Shown: positions 27,883 through 37,793, counted from the stretch's first letter. The stretch: 64,000 bases of DNA from an uncultured Clostridia bacterium (GCA_948472945.1 CAOKVX010000006.1:1-64000), one strand, 5' to 3'. A program made the numbers and translations. Notes: generated by a model not told the origin, from the letters alone.

Positions 27883-30141
27883 TTACTTCACCTTTTTGCC
27901 CCAGAATTTACTCTTGAACATATAATATAATGTTCCAGCTATACAGATTGAAGAATAGCATCCGCAGACAATACCTGCGAGAAGCGGAATCGCAAACTGC
28001 CTGATTGAATCAACACCGAGGATGACAAGCATTATTACCATGAACGCAGTAGTAAGTGATGTGTTGATACTACGGCTTATCGTCTGGCTTATACTGAGGT
28101 TCACAACGCCCTCAAGCTGCTCTCTTCCCTGCTTTGTCTGCATGTTCTCACGAATACGGTCAAACACAACGATTGTGGCGTTGATTGAGTAGCCGACAAT
28201 TGTAAGCATACATGCGATGAATGTATTACCAACCGATATCCATTTGCTGAATACCGCATATATCATAAGCACAACTAATACGTCGTGAATGAGTGCAAGC
28301 ACAGACGCCGCACCAAATGAAAGATTCTTAAAACGAATCCAGATATAGATCAGCATACATATTGCTGAAACTATAACGGCTACAATCGCATCAGATTTCA
28401 TCTCTCCACTTACGGTAGCGCTAATAGTCTCTGTCTGTATATTATCCTCGTTTATTCCGTAGTTTCCTGAAACAAGTGCGTTAGTAAGGGCGTCATTCTC
28501 TTCAACTGAAAGCTCTGCAGTACTTACCAGAATAGAATTCTGTCCCTCAATATCGGATATGGCAACCTCTGTAGTTGATGTGTTGCTCCTGAAAACATCC
28601 TCAATCTGCGCTTTCAAATCCTTGTCAATTGTAACTCCCGAATCAAATGTAATCTGTGTAGATGTACCGCCCATGAAGTCAAGACCATAATTAAGAATCT
28701 GTCCCATATTCATCTTATTGACTATGAGTCCTCCAATACATACAGCAAATAAAACTCCTGAAATAACGAAATATTTAAATCTGTTCTTCACAAAGTTGAA
28801 TACTTTGACAGGCTTCTGAATACCGAAGAACTTCTCGGTAGACGCGCCAAGATTATAAAATGAGTTCAGCACAATCTTTGTTATATACAGCGCTGTAAAC
28901 ATAGAGAGCACAATACCTACCGCAAGTGTCTGTGCAAATCCCTTTACAGTACCTGAACCGAGTATCCAGAGCACTGCTGCCGCAATGAGCGTGGTAATGT
29001 TACCGTCAACAATCGCCGACGTCGCTTTCTCAAAACCAATCTTTATTGCCGACTTCACAGTCTTTCCGGTTGCGAGCTCCTCACGTATTCGCGTAAATAT
29101 AATTACGTTCGCGTCAACCGCCATACCTACCGAAAGGATTACACCAGCTATACCGGGAAGCGTAAGCGTAATATCCAGTCCGTTAATCGCAAGCATGACC
29201 GCACCGATATAAAATATAAGCGCGATACTTGCCGCAAGACCCGGAAGCCTGTAGTAAAAAATCATGAAAACAATAAGTATTATAAATCCGATTAGCGCTG
29301 CAAGAAGGCTTGTCTCAATCGCCTCCTCACCAAGCTGAGCTCCTACGACATTGTAACGCAGAACCTTAAGCTCAATAGGAAGCGCTCCTATACGTATTAT
29401 CGTAGCCAGATCATTAGCGTCGTCATATGTCTTGAAACTTCCGCTTATAACACACTCGCCGTCCGTTATAGGTCCGTTTGAAACCGACGGTGATGATATA
29501 ACTGTATTATCGTATACGATATGAATTCTCTCGCCATTATTATTGTAAGCCGCCGTCGTTGCATCAGCCCATTTATTTCCGCCCGAAGCATTGAATGATA
29601 ACTGTACCACATACTCGGCAACCCCTGTAGTGCTGTCATTCTGCTTTCCTGCGCTCGCATTCTTAACATCAGAACCGTCACATATGACAGAACTGAACTC
29701 AACATTGTCAGGAAATACGGTAAGACCCTCTTCGTTTGTAGTGGTCTCATATTTTTGAATCGTCTCCTGATATACCGATTCAGATATAAAATACAATGCC
29801 CCGGCCGAACCCATCTTATCAAGCGTCTCCCTAGGATTCTCAGCGTCAGGAATATCTACATTGATACGGTTATCGCCTTCCTGATAAACCTGTGATTCGG
29901 TATTATAACTCTCTGCCCTTTTCTGGAGCTTGTACACCGTATCACTCATCTCACTCGCATTGAAATCTCCTACTGTTTCATAAGTAATACTCACTCCGCC
30001 CGCAAGGTCAAGTCCGAGAAGAATATTTTTCGCACTTCCTTTGTGATGCCTTCCTAAACCAATAAATACGGTTACTGCAAATAAAGCTATTACTGCAAAA
30101 ATAATTGCAATATGCAGCAGCCCTTTCTTTACATTCTTCAT
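27883..30141 (-). CDS. secDF: Protein translocase SecDF (fused SecD and SecF)
   Basis: A 752-aa membrane protein that uses the proton gradient to help pull proteins out of SecYEG. The SecD half has an N-terminal membrane segment, the LLGLDLAGGVSITYE motif, a large extracellular P1 region and six-helix RND core (PGIAGVILSVGMAVDANVIIFTRIREEL). The SecF half begins near residue 450 with GLDFMGGTSTQITF and ends with the matching core (YSINATIVVFDRIREN). The ATG at 30141 is preferred over one 9 nt upstream, which lies too near AAAGGAG. The fused form is common in Clostridia. Confidence 0.96.
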   Translation of the reverse strand: MKNVKKGLLHIAIIFAVIALFAVTVFIGLGRHHKGSAKNILLGLDLAGGVSITYETVGDFNASEMSDTVYKLQKRAESYNTESQVYQEGDNRINVDIPDAENPRETLDKMGSAGALYFISESVYQETIQKYETTTNEEGLTVFPDNVEFSSVICDGSDVKNASAGKQNDSTTGVAEYVVQLSFNASGGNKWADATTAAYNNNGERIHIVYDNTVISSPSVSNGPITDGECVISGSFKTYDDANDLATIIRIGALPIELKVLRYNVVGAQLGEEAIETSLLAALIGFIILIVFMIFYYRLPGLAASIALIFYIGAVMLAINGLDITLTLPGIAGVILSVGMAVDANVIIFTRIREELATGKTVKSAIKIGFEKATSAIVDGNITTLIAAAVLWILGSGTVKGFAQTLAVGIVLSMFTALYITKIVLNSFYNLGASTEKFFGIQKPVKVFNFVKNRFKYFVISGVLFAVCIGGLIVNKMNMGQILNYGLDFMGGTSTQITFDSGVTIDKDLKAQIEDVFRSNTSTTEVAISDIEGQNSILVSTAELSVEENDALTNALVSGNYGINEDNIQTETISATVSGEMKSDAIVAVIVSAICMLIYIWIRFKNLSFGAASVLALIHDVLVVLMIYAVFSKWISVGNTFIACMLTIVGYSINATIVVFDRIRENMQTKQGREQLEGVVNLSISQTISRSINTSLTTAFMVIMLVILGVDSIRQFAIPLLAGIVCGCYSSICIAGTLYYMFKSKFWGKKVK

Positions 30142-30321
30142 GTTACACATATCTCCTTTTTAAAACATAATGCAATACTAATTATGAATTATAGCACAAC
30201 ATCAACAGGCAATGCAATAGAGTTTGTATCAAATAAACTCAATATATATATATAAATTTAAAAAAATTAATGATAATGTAAAAATATAATAACAATTTAT
30301 ACGCATATATAATGTATTGTA

Positions 30322-30340
30322 ATATCATATAATATGATAT
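30322..30340. promoter_or_regulatory. Inverted repeat upstream of the deacetylase gene
   Basis: ATATCATAT (30322-30330) and ATATGATAT (30332-30340) form a perfect inverted repeat with a TATAAT inside. It may be an operator or promoter element of the 30434 gene. Confidence is low because the region is very AT-rich. No gene lies in 30151-30400. Confidence 0.3.
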
Positions 30341-30433
30341 CGGAAATAAAAGGCCTGTTTCGGATATCGAAATGCAAAAGCAATATATTGGTAATATTGT
30401 ATGTATATAAAGGAAAAGGGAGTATTATTTATT

Positions 30434-31957
30434 ATGAAGACAAATTACATTAAGAAAAAATTTATTTTTAAGTCAATCTGTTTCATCATTATGCTGTGCC
30501 TGCTTATTATAATTGAAAAAAAAATTAAATACAGTAATTTTATAACAGCGCTTCACCAGACAGACGACTCGGAGCGCGGAGATGTATTACACTATGACAC
30601 TGCAACAAAACAGGATGCGTCCCAATTTTCGGTTTCTCTTTCAGGATTTTATTTTGAAAACCCTACTGATACAAAACAAATAGGACGCACTGTAAACATG
30701 ACGGATTCAAACGCAAATATCTTTTACAGCGTGAACTATCCGGAAACGGGGATTAATTACATAGACGAGGTACTTCGCAACGACGCACAGGGCGAACTCT
30801 CAAAATTCTGCAGCGACGCTTCAGGTTATATAGCCGAAAATGACAGCATGAGAACAGGCCTTACAATTGACTACTGCGCTTATCTGACCGGTGATTCGCT
30901 CCTTTCGGTAGTATTTAATATTATCTATGATTCACCGGAGTATACAAATCCGCTGCAGACAGTGAGGACACACACTTTTCTACTGTGTTCCGGAAAGGAA
31001 ATTGATATAAGCTCCATTCTTTCCGGCGACTACCTGAAATACCTCAGCGATTCAGTGACAGGATATCTCGCCTCGCATCCGGAGCTGAGTAAGACAATGG
31101 ACGACTCTGCTTATTCTGAAAATTACAAACCAAAAGAAAGCAGTTTTAAAAATTTTGCTTTTTCCTCCTCCGGTCTGACGCTGTATTATGACCCATACAC
31201 CATTGCACCCGGCGAATTTGGCATTATAAGTATTCCGATAAGTCCATCGGATATCTTGCCTTTTATAATATACGACCCGTTTAAGGAGTCTGATATACCA
31301 TATACTCCGCCTGCCGAAACACTGCCGCCTATAATACAGAGCGGAATAGACCCGTCAAAACCTATGGTTGCCTTAACTTTTGACGACGGCCCCAGGGCAG
31401 AGTCGACAAACCGTATACTCGACGTGCTTGAGAGCTATAACTGCCATGCGACATTTTTTGTAGTCGGTACAAACTTATCAAAATATCCCGACACGGTAAA
31501 ACGCGCGGCAGAGATGAACTGCGATATAGGTAATCATTCATTTGGACACGCGAAACTGAGCACTTTGAACAAAAAGGGCATTAAGTCACAGTTTTCTAAG
31601 ACAAATGATATTCTTAAAAAAATGATTGGCAAAAAAGCAAAATTTGTAAGAACTCCTTACGGCCAGACGGGAAATATATTGAAACACGTAAATTACCCTG
31701 TAATACTTTGGAATGTTGACACGCTTGACTGGAAGACGCTTAACGCCAAAAAAGTAATAAAGGCTGCGACAAAAGATATAGAGGACGGCGACATAATCCT
31801 GATGCACGATATTTATAATTCAACCGCCGAGGCTGTTGAGACAATAGTACCTAAGCTCATTTCACAGGGATTCCAAATTGTCAGCATCAGTGAATTATTT
31901 AAATACAGAAATGTAACGCCAAAAAAACACAAAGTATACTTCAATCTTGAACCGTAG
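30434..31957 (+). CDS. Membrane-anchored polysaccharide deacetylase (PdaC-like)
   Basis: A 507-aa protein. The start at MKTNYIKKKFIFK (30434) is chosen because GGGAG precedes it. An N-terminal hydrophobic segment (SICFIIMLCLLIII) anchors or exports it. Residues about 70-280 resemble the DUF4163/DUF3298 region seen in PdaC. The NodB deacetylase domain (about 305-500) has TFDDGP, NHSFGH (zinc histidines), RTPYG, DTLDW and LMHD motifs, so it should be active. Family members remove acetyl groups from peptidoglycan or other wall glycans, and PdaC acts on N-acetylmuramic acid. Substrate here is inferred. A terminator follows. Confidence 0.85.
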   Translation: MKTNYIKKKFIFKSICFIIMLCLLIIIEKKIKYSNFITALHQTDDSERGDVLHYDTATKQDASQFSVSLSGFYFENPTDTKQIGRTVNMTDSNANIFYSVNYPETGINYIDEVLRNDAQGELSKFCSDASGYIAENDSMRTGLTIDYCAYLTGDSLLSVVFNIIYDSPEYTNPLQTVRTHTFLLCSGKEIDISSILSGDYLKYLSDSVTGYLASHPELSKTMDDSAYSENYKPKESSFKNFAFSSSGLTLYYDPYTIAPGEFGIISIPISPSDILPFIIYDPFKESDIPYTPPAETLPPIIQSGIDPSKPMVALTFDDGPRAESTNRILDVLESYNCHATFFVVGTNLSKYPDTVKRAAEMNCDIGNHSFGHAKLSTLNKKGIKSQFSKTNDILKKMIGKKAKFVRTPYGQTGNILKHVNYPVILWNVDTLDWKTLNAKKVIKAATKDIEDGDIILMHDIYNSTAEAVETIVPKLISQGFQIVSISELFKYRNVTPKKHKVYFNLEP

Positions 31958-31976
31958 CTCCATCTGTATAAACAAA

Positions 31977-32017
31977 AATATTGTTTGCGGGCCCAACATC
32001 CCCAAACAATATTTTTT
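31977..32017 (+). terminator. Terminator of the deacetylase gene
   Basis: AATATTGTTTG (31977-31987) pairs with CAAACAATATT (32003-32013), followed by TTTT. It lies 20 nt past the stop codon. Confidence 0.85.
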
Positions 32018-32032
32018 AACCATTAATTTTAC

Positions 32033-32072
32033 ACCAAAAAAACAAAACCGTTCCTAAAATAAAGGAACGGTT
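32033..32072 (-). terminator. Terminator of the tRNA operon
   Basis: AACCGTTCC and GGAACGGTT form a 9-bp stem (32046-32072). On the minus strand it is followed by a TTGTTTTTTT tract, directly downstream of tRNA-Met. Confidence 0.85.
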
Positions 32073-32077
32073 TTTAG

Positions 32078-32151
32078 TAGCGAGAAAGGGATTCGAACCC
32101 CCGACACTGCGGGTATGAACCGCATGCTCTAGCCAACTGAGCTATCTCGCC
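32078..32151 (-). tRNA. tRNA-Met (CAT)
   Basis: A 74-nt cloverleaf on the minus strand: GGCGAGA acceptor, TAGCTCAGTTGG D arm, GGTTCATACCC anticodon loop (CAT) and GGGTTCGAATCCC T arm. CCA is not encoded. It looks like elongator tRNA-Met rather than initiator, because the anticodon stem lacks the three G-C pairs. A tRNA-Ile with lysidine-modified CAT cannot be excluded by eye. Confidence 0.93.
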
Positions 32152-32192
32152 ATATAAAAGTCTTTCAGACAATGCCCAAAAGACTTTTTTAA

Positions 32193-32265
32193 TGGGACCT
32201 ACAGGGCTCGAACCTGTGACCCTCTGCTTGTAAGGCAGATGCTCTCCCAGCTGAGCTAAGATCCC
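32193..32265 (-). tRNA. tRNA-Val (TAC)
   Basis: A 73-nt cloverleaf on the minus strand: GGGATCT acceptor, TAGCTCAGCTGGGAGAGC D arm, TCTGC-CTTACAA-GCAGA anticodon arm with anticodon TAC, and AGGTTCGAGCCCT T arm. CCA is not encoded. It is co-transcribed with the tRNA-Met 41 nt downstream. Confidence 0.95.
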
Positions 32266-32405
32266 ATTTCACAAATGTTATCAGTCCTGATTAGTTATCT
32301 CTGACTGACACTAGCTTATTATAGTAATAATATATACATTTGTCAACAACTTTTTTAAATTTTTTCTCTAAATTTCTCAATATTCTCATCCCGGGCCGGA
32401 AAACG

Positions 32406-33557
32406 TCAGAATTTCCTCCACTTATTAAATGCGTCAACCGCAATTTTTGCTCCCCGAATCAGGTTTTCAAAAACCCCCTCACGGTAAAAACTCAGTATAA
32501 TCATTCCGACAGGTATTCCTATAATCATTCCCATTACTCCGCCCATCCTGTAACCGACAAACATAAAAAACAATGTTGTCAGCGGGCTCATACCAATACA
32601 GTCACCCACCATCTTAGGCTGCATAAACTGCCTGACAGCCTGACATATTATATACAGGATGAACAATGCCACGGCGCTGACATATCTTCCTGATATAACC
32701 TCTATAATACACCACGGCCACATAACGGCCCCCGCACCAAACACCGGCAGGAAATCAACGAACGCTATTATAAAAGCAAAAAGCAGCGCATAATTAACCC
32801 TCATGCATAGAAGCCCGACTGATAGTATTGCAAATACAACGCACATTATTTTAAACTGCGCCTTAAAATATCCACCGAACGCCGACACAATACATCTGTA
32901 TATTGTAGAATAGCCTTTCTTTATACCCTCCGGCATTTTGTCGCGGCAAAACTTAGTTATGTTATCATGTTCTGCCGTCAGAAAATATGACAGCAGAATG
33001 GTAATTACCGTCATAAGAAGACCTTCGGCAACACCTTTTACAATATATACGCCGTCATCAATCGAAAATTTTACATGGTCAATCATGTCGGTGATAAACC
33101 TATTGACAAATGTACCAAAATGTTCGACAAAATTATCAATAAAAGCCCTGGTCTTGTCCGGCAGTATAGTATACTTCTCCCTTATTCCGTTTACGGCGTC
33201 CATTACCGTATCCGACAGAGACGCGTACATTTCCGGAAAGTTCTTTGCAAAGCTGACTCCCTGCTTAATCAGTATATATGTAAGCAGGTATAATATACCA
33301 ATTACGAGCGCCAACACCAGCACTATAAAAATAGCTGTTCCATGCTTTCTGGCTATTTTTATTTTACTCTCAAGAAAATGAACAAGCGGGTTAGCAATAA
33401 GCGCTATAATCCATCCGACAACGAACGGCCACATAAAACCAATCGCTTTTGGCACAAAAAACAAGAAAATTAAAACTACTGAAATTGCAAGCAGATAGTT
33501 GACAAGTATCTTTATATAGATAATGCCGCCCTTTTTTTCATCTTCTATTTTTTTCAT
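32406..33557 (-). CDS. AI-2E family transporter (YtvI-like)
   Basis: A 383-aa integral membrane protein with about eight hydrophobic segments and the family's layout: two N-terminal pairs of helices, a soluble middle region (about 85-160), then a C-terminal block with DFLPVFGAGAVMWPW and YGMSPLTTLF-type loops (here DCIGMSPLTTLFFMFVGYRMGG). The best known members are YdgG/TqsA (AI-2 export) and YtvI of spore formers; the real substrate of most members is unknown. GAGGA precedes the ATG. It stands alone on the minus strand, upstream of the tRNA genes. Confidence 0.85.
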   Translation of the reverse strand: MKKIEDEKKGGIIYIKILVNYLLAISVVLIFLFFVPKAIGFMWPFVVGWIIALIANPLVHFLESKIKIARKHGTAIFIVLVLALVIGILYLLTYILIKQGVSFAKNFPEMYASLSDTVMDAVNGIREKYTILPDKTRAFIDNFVEHFGTFVNRFITDMIDHVKFSIDDGVYIVKGVAEGLLMTVITILLSYFLTAEHDNITKFCRDKMPEGIKKGYSTIYRCIVSAFGGYFKAQFKIMCVVFAILSVGLLCMRVNYALLFAFIIAFVDFLPVFGAGAVMWPWCIIEVISGRYVSAVALFILYIICQAVRQFMQPKMVGDCIGMSPLTTLFFMFVGYRMGGVMGMIIGIPVGMIILSFYREGVFENLIRGAKIAVDAFNKWRKF

Positions 33558-33727
33558 ATCATCCTCATTTCCACGTATACCAATACCAGAACATTAAATA
33601 AAACTCAATTCTGTATATCGGCTGATATACGCTGTATTTTACAAAATAACGTCTGCGCAGTACAGTTTTCACTGCTGCCGCAGACTGTACAATACAGTCG
33701 TCAATACAAGTATCTTCTGCATTTCAT

Positions 33728-34204
33728 CTATATAACGGCAGTAATTCCGCCTTTCACAAAAAGGCTTAGAACACCCATAATCACTCCCGCCAAAAGCACA
33801 CCTGCAACAACCGCAATTACACTTTTCTTAAAGTCCATGTCAAGAATACTTGCGGCAAGCGTCCCTGTCCACGCACCGGTTCCCGGCAGCGGTATTCCGA
33901 CAAACAGAAGCAGGGCCAAAAACAGTCCTTTTCCCGCCTTTTCCTTTAACTTCTCACCGCCCTTATGTCCCTTTTCAAGACAGAACGAAAAAAACTTTCC
34001 GATATACTTTTTGTCTGCTCCCCACTCAAGAACTTTTCTCGCAAAGAAAAAAATGAACGGAACCGGAATCATATTTCCGACAATACAGATTACAAACGAC
34101 GGTATAATAGAAAGCTCCATAGCCACCGCAACAGGCAGCGCACCTCTTAGCTCAATTAACGGCACCATTGAAATAAATAATACGATAAGATATTTTCCAA
34201 TCAT
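33728..34204 (-). CDS. Small multidrug export family membrane protein
   Basis: A 158-aa membrane protein starting MIGKYLIVLFISMVPLIELRGALPVAV; the ATG at 34204 follows AGAGGA by 8 nt. It has four to five hydrophobic segments, with EKGHKGGEKLKEKAGKGLFLALLLFVGIPLPGTGAWTG in the middle. This matches the COG2426 (Sm_multidrug_ex) family, whose name rests on weak evidence; true substrates are unknown. It lies 45 nt downstream of the RdgB gene on the same strand and may belong to that operon. Confidence 0.8.
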   Translation of the reverse strand: MIGKYLIVLFISMVPLIELRGALPVAVAMELSIIPSFVICIVGNMIPVPFIFFFARKVLEWGADKKYIGKFFSFCLEKGHKGGEKLKEKAGKGLFLALLLFVGIPLPGTGAWTGTLAASILDMDFKKSVIAVVAGVLLAGVIMGVLSLFVKGGITAVI

Positions 34205-34248
34205 TATAAAATTCCTCTCTGACACATTATTTTAATAACAATTATTAT

Positions 34249-34866
34249 TTAAAGGTAATATTTTTCAAGCTCTCCCATCATAGCGGCAAGCGCCCTGCCC
34301 CTGTGACTGACTTCATTCTTTTTTTCCGCAGACAGTTCGGCAGTCGTGCATCCGTATTCCGGAACATAAAATATAGGGTCGTAGCCAAATCCATTTACAC
34401 CTTTTATCTCATATGCAATTGTTCCCTCTATTGTCCCTCTTATACAAAGCTCTTTACCATCAGGAAAAACACATGCAATGGCGCATACAAATCTGGCTGT
34501 CCTTTTGTCATCCTCAACTCCATCAAGTTTGTCAAGGATATATGTATTTTTTATATCATAAGATGTATCTTCTCCAAGAAACCTGGCTGAATATATACCC
34601 GGAGCCCCGTCAAGGTAGTCGACCTCAAGACCGGAATCGTCAGCCAGAACCACCGCGTCCGTAAGTTTTGCTATTGCCCGCGCCTTTATCAGGGCATTTT
34701 CCTCAAATGTCCTGCCGTCCTCTACAATATCGGCATCCACACCCGCTTCTTTTAGGGACAAAATAATTATTTCATATTTTTCGATAAAATCTTTCATAAT
34801 CTCTTTTATCTCATTCATTTTTCCCTCATTGCCCGTTGCAAAAATTATCTTTTTAAAACTATCCAT
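34249..34866 (-). CDS. rdgB: Non-canonical purine NTP pyrophosphatase (RdgB/HAM1)
   Basis: A 205-aa housecleaning enzyme that converts ITP, dITP and XTP to monophosphates and so keeps deaminated purines out of DNA and RNA. Family motifs are clear: ATGNEGKMNEI near the N-terminus, VLADDSGLEVDYLDGAPGIYSARF in the middle, GFGYDPIF, and SHRGRAL near the end. The start at 34866 (MDSFKK) is preferred; an ATG 21 nt upstream has no ribosome site. It follows the amidase gene with a 30-nt gap. Confidence 0.95.
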   Translation of the reverse strand: MDSFKKIIFATGNEGKMNEIKEIMKDFIEKYEIIILSLKEAGVDADIVEDGRTFEENALIKARAIAKLTDAVVLADDSGLEVDYLDGAPGIYSARFLGEDTSYDIKNTYILDKLDGVEDDKRTARFVCAIACVFPDGKELCIRGTIEGTIAYEIKGVNGFGYDPIFYVPEYGCTTAELSAEKKNEVSHRGRALAAMMGELEKYYL

Positions 34867-34896
34867 TATGCCAATATCTCCAATCATTTTAACTCA

Positions 34897-36057
34897 TTAT
34901 GGCTTTAAGCTGTCCTGCAATACTGTTTTGCCATATATTTTCTCATAAGCCTCGACAATTCCGTTATAAAGCCCTTCAACAACCTTTATTCTTTTTTTTA
35001 TGTTTTTGAAATGTTTTACATCGTCGGCATTCGACAAATATGCCATCTCCACTATTGTTGACGGAACACGGCTCTTTTTTAAAATAAAGAGCTCTTTCTT
35101 TCTGTTTATAACGCTTCTCTTATTAATATCCGTCGCGCTTGTAAATTCGTCTATCATTATATTTGCGAGACGCCTGTTCAAGATTTTCATTTTCTTGTTA
35201 ACTGAAGAATACAGCGTCTCGGCCCCGCTAATTCTATACGCCGGATAGCGGTCATAATAGTTGCAGTGTATGCTTATGAACATATCCGCCCTAACCGCAT
35301 TCGCGAGGGCAGCCCTTGGCTTAAGGTATACGGTCTCGTCCGCAAGCCTTGTATAATATACCTTTATATCTGTCTCATCAAGCCGCTCCTTTAACAATTT
35401 TACTATAGATAGCGTAACATCCTTTTCATAGTATCTTGAATCAAGCGAGCCGCAGCCGTTGTCCCCGCCTCCATGTCCTGCGTCTATAACTATAACCTTG
35501 TCATAGACCGAATGAATGTCAAACATGTCTATTATATATTTATTATTCTCTTCATATAAATTGTATTCGTACACACTGCCAAGCTCAATAGTTATTAACG
35601 TGCTGACCGTGTCGCTTCCCGGGGGACATACGTCTTTTATCCCTATCTCTTTCACAACATCTTTATCACACAGCACCATATCTTTGGTGTAAGCGGCGTA
35701 CTGCGAATTGTTCACCGTAATCCGAATCTTTCTGTTAATATATTCGTCCTCAAGCTCCGCACTGCTTTCTTTTGAAAGCTTTGGAATAATTATACGTGCC
35801 GCTGCCTCTGCACTGTTATAGTGTGCTATTTCAGTATAATTATATGTCCCTGCAATTTTTTGTATTAAACCGTCTTCTTTTTCATTTACATTATCCCCAT
35901 GTCCTACATTTTCTGCCTGCACTTCATCTGACATTGCATAATCAAATGTTCCTACCCCGTTTTCTTGGAAAAAACAAGTCATAAATGAAACTCCCGCAAT
36001 CAAAAATAATGCAAAAACTACTGACACAACAAACTTTTTAAACCTTCTCCCCATCAT
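34897..36057 (-). CDS. N-acetylmuramoyl-L-alanine amidase (Amidase_3)
   Basis: A 386-aa peptidoglycan amidase with an N-terminal membrane anchor or signal (VVSVVFALFLIAGVSFMTCFF). A beta-rich, possibly AMIN-like region spans about 70-195. The zinc-dependent catalytic domain (about 197-380) contains VIDAGHGG (zinc His), YYEKDV (zinc Glu), SIHCN (zinc His) and VEMAYLSN (catalytic Glu). It cleaves the bond between muramic acid and the stem peptide outside the membrane, probably for cell separation or wall turnover. GAGGG precedes the ATG. Confidence 0.9.
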   Translation of the reverse strand: MMGRRFKKFVVSVVFALFLIAGVSFMTCFFQENGVGTFDYAMSDEVQAENVGHGDNVNEKEDGLIQKIAGTYNYTEIAHYNSAEAAARIIIPKLSKESSAELEDEYINRKIRITVNNSQYAAYTKDMVLCDKDVVKEIGIKDVCPPGSDTVSTLITIELGSVYEYNLYEENNKYIIDMFDIHSVYDKVIVIDAGHGGGDNGCGSLDSRYYEKDVTLSIVKLLKERLDETDIKVYYTRLADETVYLKPRAALANAVRADMFISIHCNYYDRYPAYRISGAETLYSSVNKKMKILNRRLANIMIDEFTSATDINKRSVINRKKELFILKKSRVPSTIVEMAYLSNADDVKHFKNIKKRIKVVEGLYNGIVEAYEKIYGKTVLQDSLKP

Positions 36058-36122
36058 AAGTTTTTCCCTCTGTTTTTCGTTCGCTTCCCTATTTGCCGCT
36101 TCTCTGTTTTACGTTCCCCATT

Positions 36123-37277
36123 TTAATTTCTATCGTTTTTTCTGTCAGGCTTTGGACCAATATACTGCAAAAAGTATGTTTTTATCATTCCATTATACAG
36201 TTTGCGGTTCTTGTCCGCTTTTTTGCCTATATACCGCTCCGCCTCGTCAAACGCAGTTATAATATACTTTGACCATGTTTCAAATTTGCAAAATACTTCT
36301 CCCATTTCCTTGTATATCTTTTTAACACCATCAAAATCTTCAAGCCGCTCCCCATACGGTGGATTTGTTATGATAAACCCATATTTTTTCTGACTGCTAA
36401 GCTCCCTCAACGGCCTCCTCTGAAAGTGGATGCAATCGTCAACTCCCGCAAGTTCAGCGTTAGCCATCGCCATTTTTATACATTCGCCGTCAATATCATA
36501 TCCCTGTATTACGCACTGAGTATCTTTTTTAATTATATCTTTTGCCTCCTCAAGCGCTTTTTTATATCCAAACCCCGTCCTGATGCCTGTCCATTTTTCA
36601 GACAAAAACTCCCTGTTCATTCCCGGGGCTATATTAGCTCCTATCATCGCCGCCTCAATAGGTATTGTACCGCTGCCGCAAAACGGGTCGATAAGATATC
36701 TGTCCCATTTCCACGGGGTCAGCATAATGAGCGAGGCTGCGAGCGTTTCGGTGACAGGCGCTTTGACAGTCCATTTCCTATATCCCCTCTTGTGTAGGGA
36801 TGTACCCGTTGTGTCAAGTCCTATCGTAACCCTGTCCTTAATTATCGTCACCCTTAACGGATAATCCTCGCCGTCCTCCGGAAACCAGCTTACATGATAG
36901 TTAAGTTTCATCCTCTCAACCATTGCTTTTTTCATAATCGACTGTATATCTGAGGGGCTGAACAGCTTACTTTTAACCGAGTTCGCCTTTTTAACCCAAA
37001 ACTTTCCCTCTCTAGGAATAAATTCCTCCCAGGGAATACTTCTGGTCTTCTCAAACAGCTCATCATATGTAACAGCCTCAAATGAAGCAACTTTCAGCAG
37101 AACCCTCTCGGCAGTTCTCAAAAACATGTTGGCCCGGCACATCGCCTCAATTCCTCCGCGGAATGTAACTTTCCCGTCTTCAACCTCAGTAATCTCATAA
37201 CCAAGCTTTGTTATTTCCCTTTTACATACCGCTTCCGTGCCAAAATGACACGGCGCTATCCATTCGTATTCCTGCAT
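36123..37277 (-). CDS. Class I SAM-dependent rRNA guanine-N2 methyltransferase (YpsC/RlmL-like)
   Basis: A 384-aa protein. The ATG at 37277 (MQEYEWIAP) follows GGAG. The N-terminal THUMP domain (about 1-150) binds RNA. The C-terminal methyltransferase (UPF0020) domain has LIDPFCGSGTIPIEAA (SAM site) and TNPPYGERLED (catalytic NPPY). It is the length of Firmicute YpsC rather than the fused E. coli RlmL. It probably makes m2G in 23S rRNA; the exact site is inferred from the family. Confidence 0.9.
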   Translation of the reverse strand: MQEYEWIAPCHFGTEAVCKREITKLGYEITEVEDGKVTFRGGIEAMCRANMFLRTAERVLLKVASFEAVTYDELFEKTRSIPWEEFIPREGKFWVKKANSVKSKLFSPSDIQSIMKKAMVERMKLNYHVSWFPEDGEDYPLRVTIIKDRVTIGLDTTGTSLHKRGYRKWTVKAPVTETLAASLIMLTPWKWDRYLIDPFCGSGTIPIEAAMIGANIAPGMNREFLSEKWTGIRTGFGYKKALEEAKDIIKKDTQCVIQGYDIDGECIKMAMANAELAGVDDCIHFQRRPLRELSSQKKYGFIITNPPYGERLEDFDGVKKIYKEMGEVFCKFETWSKYIITAFDEAERYIGKKADKNRKLYNGMIKTYFLQYIGPKPDRKNDRN

Positions 37278-37347
37278 ACATTTCTCCACATACTTTTAAT
37301 AAGTTTCACAGATAAAATCTGTCTATTTTATAGTATTCTACTTTAAG

Positions 37348-37677
37348 TTATTCGTCAATCCTAAATTCCTCTATTCCTCCATATAAACTTGCGCAGTCTA
37401 TTCCGCGCTCTTTCAATATTTTTGCGCACAACATGCTCCTGCTGCCGCTTTTACAGCAAAAAACTATCTTAAACCCACACTTTCTCATATCGGCAAACTT
37501 TTTTATAAGGGATAATCCGTCAAATTCCATTTCCTCTATTTCCTCAGCAGGAATATTGACAGCCCCGCATATATGCTCGCTTTTATACTCTTCCAGGGTT
37601 CTTACATCAACAAGATATACTTTCCTATTTTTCATAAGTTTCTTTAAATCATTTCCGCATAACAATTCAATATCCAT
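37348..37677 (-). CDS. Single-domain rhodanese-like protein
   Basis: A 109-aa rhodanese fold (LLCGNDLKKLMKNRKVYLVDVRTLEEYKSEHICGAVNIP) with an active-site loop FCCKSGSRSM containing the catalytic cysteine. Such proteins carry sulfur as a persulfide; the substrate is unknown. The ATG at 37677 lies 8 nt after AGGAGG, one codon inside the longest frame. It is probably a single gene, since the upstream methyltransferase ends on the other side with its own spacing of 58 nt. Confidence 0.88.
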   Translation of the reverse strand: MDIELLCGNDLKKLMKNRKVYLVDVRTLEEYKSEHICGAVNIPAEEIEEMEFDGLSLIKKFADMRKCGFKIVFCCKSGSRSMLCAKILKERGIDCASLYGGIEEFRIDE

Positions 37678-37738
37678 CACAACATCCTCCTCATACTATT
37701 TTATGATTGTTTTTCTTTTACGTGCGCAAAAAAATACA

Positions 37739-37770
37739 GCCGGCCGGATACTTATCAGCAGCCGGCCGGC
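37739..37770 (-). terminator. Terminator after the Asn/Ser-repeat gene
   Basis: GCCGGCCGG (37739-37747) pairs with CCGGCCGGC (37762-37770). On the minus strand it is followed by TGTATTTTTTT. This is a strong, unusually GC-rich stem for this genome. Confidence 0.85.
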
Positions 37771-37793
37771 CGAATTCTCTTTCGCTCTAAAAC

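Noticed and set aside
32078-32151. Initiator tRNA-Met
   Set aside because: The anticodon stem lacks the three consecutive G-C pairs of initiators and the acceptor end is elongator-like.
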